Shown one piece after another: positions 31,941 to 38,633 of a stretch of 64,000 nucleotides of DNA. How positions within the stretch are numbered: the first letter of the stretch is position 1; the number at the start of each line of letters is the position of its first letter. The notes beneath the pieces were generated by a model. The model was not told the DNA's origin. It did not search any database and saw only the letters and a program-made list of their open reading frames with translations. Origin of the DNA: Micromonospora sp. NBC_01796 (GTDB lineage: Bacteria; Actinomycetota; Actinomycetes; Mycobacteriales; Micromonosporaceae); the NCBI RefSeq assembly GCF_035917455.1, contig NZ_CP109078.1, positions 5,130,001-5,194,000 on the forward strand, given 5' to 3'. The translations under genes were made by a program, and so were the position numbers.

Positions 31941-32938
31941 GGCCGCTGCGCTACGCCCGCGCCCAGGACGTACCCCAGGCGGTACGGATGCTCGCCGAGG
32001 CGCCGTACGGGGCGTACCTCGCCGGCGGGACGAACCTGGTCGACCTGATGAAGCTCGGAGTGGCCACACCGGAACTGCTGGTCGACGTACGGCGGCTCAC
32101 CTCCGAGCGGATCGAGGACCTGCCCGACGGCGGGATCCTGGTCGGCGCGGCGGTACGCAACAGCGAACTGGCCGCCGACCCGACGATCCGTACCCGCTAT
32201 CCGGTGCTCTCCCAGGCGCTGCTCGCCGGTGCCTCGGGCCAGTTGCGCAACCTCGCCACCACCGGCGGGAACATGCTCCAACGCACCCGCTGCCCGTACT
32301 TCCAGAACATCACCACCCCGTGCAACAAGCGCGTACCCGGCACCGGGTGCTCGGCCCGTGAGGGGCACCAGCGGGACATGGCGATCCTCGGCGCCTCCTC
32401 GGAGTGCGTCGCCACCCACCCGTCGGACATGGCGGTCGCGCTGGCCGCGCTCGACGCGGTGGTCCGTACCCGGGGACCGGACGGCGACCGGAGCATCCCG
32501 CTCACCGAGCTGCACCGGCTGCCCGGCGAGGAGCCCGGCCGGGACACCGTCCTGCGCCACGGCGAGCTGATCATGAATGTGGAGCTGCCGCCGCTCGGGT
32601 TCGCCGCGAACTCCCGGTACCGCAAGGTCCGCGACCGGGCGTCGTACGCGTTCGCCCTGGTCTCGGTGGCCGCGGCGGTCGACGTCGTGGACGGCGTCGT
32701 ACGCGACGTCCGGCTCGCCCTCGGCGGGGTGGCGCACAAGCCGTGGCGGGCCAACCGGGCCGAGGACCTGCTCCGTGGCGCCCCGGCGACCGAGCACAGC
32801 TTCGCCGAGGCGGCCGACGCCGAACTGGCCGCCGCGCGTCCGCTGCCCGGCAACGCGTTCAAGGTGCCGCTGGCCCGCGCGGTCATCATCCGTACCCTGC
32901 TCGACCTCACCGAGGACCTGGCCGAGGACGGCCGGTGA
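31937..32938 (+). CDS. Aldehyde oxidoreductase, FAD/[4Fe-4S] subunit (PaoB-like)
   Basis: 333 residues from ATG 31937. The FAD-binding domain of CO-dehydrogenase medium chains is shown by EAPYGAYLAGGTNLVDLMKLG and GQLRNLATTGGNMLQRTRC. The segment RCPYFQNITTPCNKRVPGTG with a following Cys and SSECVATHPSDMAVALAALD matches the extra [4Fe-4S] insertion of PaoB, not found in ordinary xanthine dehydrogenases. This places the enzyme in the PaoABC group of aromatic aldehyde oxidoreductases. Followed 52 bases later by the molybdenum subunit. Confidence 0.9.
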   Translation: MRPLRYARAQDVPQAVRMLAEAPYGAYLAGGTNLVDLMKLGVATPELLVDVRRLTSERIEDLPDGGILVGAAVRNSELAADPTIRTRYPVLSQALLAGASGQLRNLATTGGNMLQRTRCPYFQNITTPCNKRVPGTGCSAREGHQRDMAILGASSECVATHPSDMAVALAALDAVVRTRGPDGDRSIPLTELHRLPGEEPGRDTVLRHGELIMNVELPPLGFAANSRYRKVRDRASYAFALVSVAAAVDVVDGVVRDVRLALGGVAHKPWRANRAEDLLRGAPATEHSFAEAADAELAAARPLPGNAFKVPLARAVIIRTLLDLTEDLAEDGR

Positions 32939-32990
32939 GCGGGGTCGTCGTCGGCGGGTGGCCGCTCGGCATGGACGGGAGGGCAGGTAG

Positions 32991-35090
32991 ATGACGATCA
33001 CGCCGCGGGCGATCGGTCGGCCGATGAGCCGGATCGACGGCCCGGACAAGGTACGGGGCCTGGCCCGGTACGCCTTCGAACACCCGGTCGAGGCACCGCT
33101 CTACCTCTACCCGGTGCAGTCCACCATCGCCACCGGCCGGATCACCGCGATCGACACCGTCGCCGCCTGCGCCGAACCGGGGGTGGTCGCCGTACTCACC
33201 CACGACAACGCGCCCCGGCTGGACAGGGTGGAAAGCGGCGAGCACGTCATCCTCCAGTCGGACCGGGTCGCCTTCCGGGGCCAGTTCATCGGCGCGGTGC
33301 TGGCGCAGACCCCGGAGACCGCCCGGTACGCCGCCGGACTGGTCCGGTTCACCTACGACGCCGGCCAGCCCGACCTGGACCTGCGGGTGGACCGGGACGA
33401 CTTCACGGTGCCGGCGCAGGTGCTGCCGCAGTTCCCGATGAACACCACCCAGGGAGACGTCGACACCGCGCTCGCCACGGCCGCGGTCACCCTGGACGCC
33501 ACGTACACCACGCCGATGGTCCACCACAATCCGATGGAGCCGCACAGCACCGTCGCGCACTGGACCGACAACCGGCTCACCCTCTACGTCTCCAGCCAGG
33601 GGGTCTACCGGGTCAAGCAGGTGGTGATGGCCCTGTTCGCGCTCGAAGCCGACCAGGTACGGGTGATCTCCCGGCACGTCGGCGGTGGATTCGGCTCCAA
33701 GGTGCTGCCGCGCGCGGACGTGGTTCTGGCGGTCATGGCCGCCCGGATGCTGCCCGGTCGGCCGGTGAAGTTCGCGCTCACCCGCCAGCAGATGTTCGCC
33801 CAGGTCGGCTACCGCTCCCCGACCATCCAGCGGGTCCGGCTCGGTGCCGACGGCGCGGGTCGGCTGGTGGCGATCGAGCACGGGTCGGTGGAGCAGACCT
33901 CCAGGGTGGTCGAGTTCGCCGAGCACGCCACCCGGATGACGCAGAGCGTCTACGCCGCCCCGCACCGGCGCAGCTCGCAGCGGCTGGCGGCGCTGGACGT
34001 ACCGACGCCGAGCATCATGCGGGCGCCGGGGGAAACGCCGGGGATGTGGGCGCTGGAGTCGGCGATGGACGAGATGGCCATCGCCTGCGGGCTGGACCCG
34101 ATCGAGTTCCGGATCCTCAACGAGCCGAGCGTGCACCCGACCACCGGCCTGCCGTTCTCCAGCCGGAACCTGGTCGAGTGCCTGCGCGAGGGGGCCCGCC
34201 GGTTCGGCTGGGAGGGGCGGGATCCGACGCCGGGCAGCCGCCGGGAGGCGGGGTGGCTGGTCGGTACGGGGGTGGCCGCGTCGACGTACGGGGTGCTGAG
34301 CTTCCCCGGTTCGGTGGCCCGGATCCGGCTCGGATCGGACGCCCGGTACGCGGTCGAGATCGCCGCCGCCGACATCGGCACCGGCGCCTGGACCGCGCTG
34401 ACCCAGATCGCCGCCGACGCGCTGGGGGTGGGGGTCGACCGGATCGATCTCGCCATCGGGGACACCGTCCTGCCGATGGCCACGGGGGCCGGTGGTTCGA
34501 CCGGGATCACCTGCTGGGGGTCGACGATCGTGGCGGCGGCCGACCAGTTCCGCCGGACCCTGGCCGACCAGTACGGCGGGCAGGTGCCGCCGGACGGGCT
34601 GGAGGTCGAGGCGGCGATGCCGGTGAACCCGCACGTCGGCAAGTTCGCGATGGACAGCTTCGGCGCCCAGTTCGCCGAGGTACGCGTACACCCGGAGACC
34701 GGTGAGGTACGGGTGACCCGGCTGCTCGGTGTCTTCGCCGTCGGGAAGGTGATCAACGCGAAGACCGGGCGGTCACAGCTCGTCGGCGGCATGACCATGG
34801 GGCTGTCGATGGCGTTGCACGAGCACAGCGTGCTCGATCACCGGTTCGGTCACGTGGTGAACCAGGACCTGGCCCAGTATCACGTGGCGAGCAACGCGGA
34901 CGTGGGTTCGGTGGAGGCGTACTGGGTGGACGAGCACGATCCGTACGTGAATCCGATGGGGTCGAAGGGGATGGGTGAGATCGGGATCGTGGGGACGGCG
35001 GCGGCTGTGGGTAATGCTGTTTTTCACGCTACTGGGGTTCGGGTTCGGGATCTGCCGTTGACTCTGGACAAGCTGTTGGGGCGGCTCTAG
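32991..35090 (+). CDS. Aldehyde oxidoreductase, molybdopterin cofactor subunit (PaoC-like)
   Basis: 699 residues from ATG 32991. It starts RPMSRIDGPDKVRGLARYAFE, then QGVYRVKQVVMALFALEADQVRVISRHVGGGFGSK (Mo-cofactor contact), IMRAPGETPGMWALESAMDE, and GSKGMGEIGIVGTAAAV, where the Glu is the conserved catalytic base. The family oxidises aldehydes to acids with molybdopterin cytosine dinucleotide. No PaoD/XdhC-type maturation gene follows in the window; the next sequence is a hairpin repeat. The last ~100 bases are G/T-rich in third positions. Confidence 0.92.
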   Translation: MTITPRAIGRPMSRIDGPDKVRGLARYAFEHPVEAPLYLYPVQSTIATGRITAIDTVAACAEPGVVAVLTHDNAPRLDRVESGEHVILQSDRVAFRGQFIGAVLAQTPETARYAAGLVRFTYDAGQPDLDLRVDRDDFTVPAQVLPQFPMNTTQGDVDTALATAAVTLDATYTTPMVHHNPMEPHSTVAHWTDNRLTLYVSSQGVYRVKQVVMALFALEADQVRVISRHVGGGFGSKVLPRADVVLAVMAARMLPGRPVKFALTRQQMFAQVGYRSPTIQRVRLGADGAGRLVAIEHGSVEQTSRVVEFAEHATRMTQSVYAAPHRRSSQRLAALDVPTPSIMRAPGETPGMWALESAMDEMAIACGLDPIEFRILNEPSVHPTTGLPFSSRNLVECLREGARRFGWEGRDPTPGSRREAGWLVGTGVAASTYGVLSFPGSVARIRLGSDARYAVEIAAADIGTGAWTALTQIAADALGVGVDRIDLAIGDTVLPMATGAGGSTGITCWGSTIVAAADQFRRTLADQYGGQVPPDGLEVEAAMPVNPHVGKFAMDSFGAQFAEVRVHPETGEVRVTRLLGVFAVGKVINAKTGRSQLVGGMTMGLSMALHEHSVLDHRFGHVVNQDLAQYHVASNADVGSVEAYWVDEHDPYVNPMGSKGMGEIGIVGTAAAVGNAVFHATGVRVRDLPLTLDKLLGRL

Positions 35091-35098
35091 CTGGGTGG

Positions 35099-35232
35099 GG
35101 TTGGGGGCGGCGTGCCCCGCGAAGGCCGTCAGGCTTGATCCCTTCGCGGGGCACGCCGCCCCCAACCTCTTTCGGCTTGCTCCGGTCGGGGTGGCGGCGG
35201 GTGCGTCGCCGCACAATCGGTTTCGGGTACGG
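35099..35232. repeat. Large hairpin repeat, copy 2 of 2 (stem 35099-35125 / 35141-35167)
   Basis: A perfect 27-bp stem with a 15-base loop (CCGTCAGGCTTGATC), 8 bases after the stop of the molybdenum subunit. Copy 1 is at 5791-5859; similarity continues about 60 bases past the hairpin in both. The rest of 35168-35393 holds no gene I can support. Confidence 0.9.
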
Positions 35233-35393
35233 CGAATGCGGGTGGCCGGAGGTTTGCGATGCCGCCGGGCGTGGGAAGGTCGACTCGGGCCGGCGGTATC
35301 GCCGAGGCCGGAGCGGCGCTCGGTGCCTGTTCGACACGAACGTCATGAGCGCGAGCAAGCACCCCACCCCACCCACCCCCGCGCTGCACGGGG

Positions 35394-35455
35394 CGCTAAT
35401 ACAGAGAAAGAGTGGTTATCCGGCGTGGAATAACCACTCTTTCTCTGTATTAGCG
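35394..35455. repeat. Palindrome of the ATACAGAGAAAGAG family, copy 2
   Basis: A perfect 26-bp stem, arms 35394-35419 and 35430-35455, 10-base loop (CCGGCGTGGA). It is a longer version of 31271-31322, with two compensated base-pair changes. It lies just downstream of the aldo/keto reductase stop (35486) on the other strand and after copy 2 of the 27-bp hairpin, so it may terminate both transcripts. Confidence 0.92.
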
Positions 35456-35485
35456 CGGGTCAGCGCGGTCACGCGGTGGAGTGGG

Positions 35486-36481
35486 TCAGGCGGTGGTCTG
35501 GTTCAGGCGGGTTAGGTGGTCCGGGGTTAGTTTGAGGTCTAGGGCGGGGAGGGCGGCTTCGTAGTGGGGGAGGGTTCTGGGGCCGATCAGGGGGACGAGG
35601 GTGGGGTTGTCCTGGTGTAGGAGCCAGGCCAGGACCAGTTGGTTCGGGGTGACGTCGAGTTCGGCGGCGATGGCGTCGAGTACGGCGAGCCGGGCGGTCG
35701 AGTCGGCACCCCGGTACGGGTCGAGTACGGGGTGTTCGCGGCGCTTGGTGGCGTCGTCGTAGCTGCCCTTGAGGATCGGCGAGTACGCGACCAGGGTGAG
35801 GTCGTCGTGCGCCCGCAGGTAGTCGAGCTGCTCGTCGTCGACGATCGCGGAGTGGTCCACGCCGGGGCGGCGGCGCAGGTAGGAGTGCTGCTGCTGAAGG
35901 GCGACCGGGGCCGGCCAGCCGTACCGGTCGCAGAGCTGGCGGATGCTCTCCAGCCGCCAGGTGTGCACGTTGGACCACCCGAGGTAGCGGACCTTGCCGG
36001 CGGTGACGAGGCCGGCGAGCGACTCCAGGGTCTCCTCCAGCGGGGTGGAGTGGTCGTCGACGTGCACGTAGTAGAGGTCGACGTGGTCGGTGCCGAGCCG
36101 GCGCAGGCTGTCGTCGAGTTCGCGGCGTACGGTGTCGGCGCCGGCACCGGAGTAGCCGTGGGGGGCCCGTACTCGGCCGTCGAGTACGGCGGCCGGGTCG
36201 GCCACCCAGGCGGTGCCCTTGGTGGCGAGGAACACCTGGTCGCGGCGCCCGGAACGGGCGAACCAGCGGCCCAGGAGGGACTCGCTCTCGCCGCCCCGGA
36301 ACGGTGGTCCGGGCCACCAGGCGTAACAGTTGGCGGTGTCGAGGAAGGTGCCGCCGGCGTCGAGGTAGCGGTCGAGCATCGCGTACGACGACTCCTCGTC
36401 GGTCATCGTGCCCATCAGCATGCAGCCGAGAGCGAGCTGGCTGACCTGCTCGCCGGTGCGGCCCAGAGCGACGGTTTGCAT
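35486..36481 (-). CDS. Aldo/keto reductase
   Basis: 331 residues from ATG 36481, with a ribosome site GGAG 7 bases upstream. AKR features: the start QTVALGRTGEQVSQLALGCM, the DTANCYAWW segment with catalytic Asp and Tyr, VFLATKGTAW (catalytic Lys), and DDSLRRLGTDHVDLYYVHVDD (active-site His). It uses NADPH to reduce aldehydes or ketones of unknown identity. The upstream promoter is of the MerR-controlled type. The gene's last 300 bases are strongly C/A-rich on the coding strand, next to the palindrome. Confidence 0.92.
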   Translation of the reverse strand: MQTVALGRTGEQVSQLALGCMLMGTMTDEESSYAMLDRYLDAGGTFLDTANCYAWWPGPPFRGGESESLLGRWFARSGRRDQVFLATKGTAWVADPAAVLDGRVRAPHGYSGAGADTVRRELDDSLRRLGTDHVDLYYVHVDDHSTPLEETLESLAGLVTAGKVRYLGWSNVHTWRLESIRQLCDRYGWPAPVALQQQHSYLRRRPGVDHSAIVDDEQLDYLRAHDDLTLVAYSPILKGSYDDATKRREHPVLDPYRGADSTARLAVLDAIAAELDVTPNQLVLAWLLHQDNPTLVPLIGPRTLPHYEAALPALDLKLTPDHLTRLNQTTA

Positions 36482-36516
36482 CGAGGAACTCCAATCGGTT
36501 GGGGTGTCCGGGGGCC

Positions 36517-36547
36517 ACGTTATGAGTTGAGGTGCACTCGAAGTCAA
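36517..36547 (-). promoter_or_regulatory. MerR-type promoter of the aldo/keto reductase gene (19-bp spacer)
   Basis: On the minus strand, TTGACT (36547-36542) and TAACGT (36522-36517) are separated by 19 bp. The spacer holds a near palindrome around GTGCAC (TTCGA-GTGCAC-CTCAA). A stretched 19-bp spacer with central dyad symmetry is the hallmark of MerR-activated promoters. No merR gene is in the window. Confidence 0.7.
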
Positions 36548-36602
36548 GGGCCGGACCGACGGGGCGGCGGGGTGTGTCGTACCGGGGGGCTAGCCTGCGG
36601 TT

Positions 36603-37862
36603 ATGGGGCGGAGCCAGGCGGTGCGGGGCGAGGGTGATCCGCGCTTCGGCCCGGACGGCGACGACGAGGGCTGCCCGATCCTGCACGTCGACATGGACGC
36701 GTTCTTCGCGGCGGTCGAGGTGCGCAAGCGGCCGGAGCTGGCCGGTCGGCCGGTGGTGGTCGGCGGGATCGGCCCGCGCGGCGTGGTCAGCTCGGCCAGC
36801 TACGAGGCCCGGCGGTACGGGGTGCGCAGCGCGATGCCGTCGATGCGGGCGCGGGCGCTCTGCCCGCACGCGGTGTTCCTGCCGCCGGACTTCGCGGAAT
36901 ACTCGGCCGCCTCCCGTGCGGTGATGGAGATCTTCCGTTCGGTCACCCCGCTGGTGGAGCCGCTCTCGTTGGACGAGGCGTTCCTCGACGTGTCCGGGGC
37001 CCGGCGGCTGCTGGGGCGCCCGGTGGAGATCGCCCGGATGATCCGGGCCCGGGTGGCCGAGCAGGAGCGGATCACCTGTTCGGTCGGGGTGGGGCCGACC
37101 AAGTTCATCGCCAAGCTCGGTTCGACCCGGGCCAAGCCGGACGGGCTGTTGGTGGTGCCGGCCGGGCTGGTGCTCGAATTCCTGCATCCGCTGCCGGTCG
37201 AGGCGCTCTGGGGGGTGGGGGAGCGCTCCGCGGAGACGTTGCGCCGGCTCGGGCTGACCACCGTCGGTGATCTCGCCCAGGCCAGGGTGGAGATGCTCCG
37301 GGGGGCGTTGGGTGAGGCGGCGGCCCGGCACCTGCACGAGTTGGCCTGGGGGCGCGACCCGCGCGGGGTCAGCCCGGAGCAGGTGGAGAAGTCGATCGGT
37401 GCGGAGGTCACCTTCGACACCGACATCGGGGATCCGGAGTTGATCCGGCGGGCGCTGTTGGCGCTGGCGGAGAAGGTCGGCGTACGGCTGCGCCGGGCGG
37501 GTCAGGTGGGGCGGACGGTGTCGATCAAGGTTCGGCTGTCCGACTTCCGTACGGTGAACCGGTCCCGGACCCTGAGCGGTGCCACGGACGTCGCGCATGA
37601 GTTGTTCGAGGTTTCCTGGGCCCTGTTCGTCGCGCTCAATGTGACTGACCGGATCCGGCTCGTGGGGGTACGAATGGAGGGGTTGGCCGACGAGCGGGCA
37701 ACTCCCAGACAGCTCGCTCTCGACGAGCCGGAGCACGGTTGGCGGGACGCGGAGGCGGCGGCGGACGCCGCAGCCGCCCGTTTTGGCCGTGCGATCGTGC
37801 GTCCGGCGAGTCTGTTGGGGCGTGATGACCTGCGCCGGACGGAAAATCAGGCGCGACCGTAG
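36603..37862 (+). CDS. dinB: DNA polymerase IV (Y-family, active)
   Basis: 419 residues from ATG 36603. The catalytic motifs are intact, unlike ImuB: ILHVDMDAFFAAVEVRKRPE, YEARRYGVRSAMPSMRA, LSLDEAFLDVSGARRLLG (the DE pair) and SVGVGPTKFIAKLGS. Little finger follows HhH region ALWGVGERSAETLRRLGLTTVGDL. A QLALD sequence near residue 370 is a likely beta-clamp-binding motif. The N-terminal ~25 residues are acidic and variable. It replicates across damaged bases. No clear LexA box was seen upstream. Confidence 0.94.
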   Translation: MGRSQAVRGEGDPRFGPDGDDEGCPILHVDMDAFFAAVEVRKRPELAGRPVVVGGIGPRGVVSSASYEARRYGVRSAMPSMRARALCPHAVFLPPDFAEYSAASRAVMEIFRSVTPLVEPLSLDEAFLDVSGARRLLGRPVEIARMIRARVAEQERITCSVGVGPTKFIAKLGSTRAKPDGLLVVPAGLVLEFLHPLPVEALWGVGERSAETLRRLGLTTVGDLAQARVEMLRGALGEAAARHLHELAWGRDPRGVSPEQVEKSIGAEVTFDTDIGDPELIRRALLALAEKVGVRLRRAGQVGRTVSIKVRLSDFRTVNRSRTLSGATDVAHELFEVSWALFVALNVTDRIRLVGVRMEGLADERATPRQLALDEPEHGWRDAEAAADAAAARFGRAIVRPASLLGRDDLRRTENQARP

Positions 37863-37977
37863 GTCGTCCCGCTTTCCGAGCGCCGACCCCCCTCGTAGAC
37901 TTGCGCTAAGCAGCCGGTTGGCTGCCACGGTCTGTCGGTCCGACCGGACCGACTCAACGTGACCGGGGAGGAGTGCC

Positions 37978-38361
37978 GTGCCGCTCTCGGAGCACGAGCA
38001 GCGGCTGTTCGAGCAGATCGAACAGTCGCTTGCCGAGGACCCCAAATTCGCCTCGGCTGTGCGTGCCAGCGACCCGCGTTTCCACGCGCGACGTCGCCTG
38101 CTCGTCGCCGCTGGCGTGATCATCGCTGGCCTTGCACTGGTCGTTTACGGCACGGTGGACAAGACTCCGCTCATCGGAGTGGCTGGCTTCGTGGTCATGC
38201 TGGGCGCGGCCGCGTTTGCGATGCAGTCCCATCGCAAGGCGCAAACGCCCGATCTGCGCGTGGTTGGCGGTTCGACCAGCCGGCGTACGCGTGGTCGGCG
38301 GATGTCATTGCTCGACCGTCTCGAGGACCGGTGGCGGCAACGGCCGGAAGGCCATCGCTGA
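37978..38361 (+). CDS. DUF3040 membrane protein
   Basis: 127 residues from GTG 37978, preceded by GGGGAGGAG. The family signature is MPLSEHEQRLFEQIEQSLAEDPKFA followed by two membrane segments (LLVAAGVIIAGLALVVYGT, LIGVAGFVVMLGAAAFAM) and a basic C-terminus. Homologues lie close to mraZ in many actinobacteria; here the moxR, leuS and murT-gatD blocks intervene. Function is unknown. Confidence 0.9.
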   Translation: MPLSEHEQRLFEQIEQSLAEDPKFASAVRASDPRFHARRRLLVAAGVIIAGLALVVYGTVDKTPLIGVAGFVVMLGAAAFAMQSHRKAQTPDLRVVGGSTSRRTRGRRMSLLDRLEDRWRQRPEGHR

Positions 38362-38570
38362 CACCGGATGGTTCCGCCTTCGCGGGTTCGCCCGCGAGGC
38401 GGTCAACCGGACACCCTCGACGGTATCCGGTTGATGCTTTTTGTTCGTGTTGCGGGTGTTTCGTCCGTTAAGTCGTTATTTAGTACGGCTTCGCCGGCTG
38501 CGGCGAGGCAACCCCGGTAAACCCGCATCGCCCGCTACCGCCCAGCGGGTCCGGTGCCCCGGTCGTGGAA

Positions 38571-38615
38571 AACCCGTGGTGCCCGGAACCAGTCCGGTTC
38601 CGGGCACCACGGGTT
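38571..38615. terminator. Perfect 20-bp hairpin between convergent genes
   Basis: Arms 38571-38590 and 38596-38615, 5-base loop; one more A-T pair can be added. It lies between the DUF3040 gene and the transglutaminase gene, which converge here, and ends 18 bases from the latter's stop. Both strands have A or T runs next to the stem, as expected for a bidirectional terminator. Confidence 0.85.
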
Positions 38616-38633
38616 TCTGCTGTCTACCGTTTC

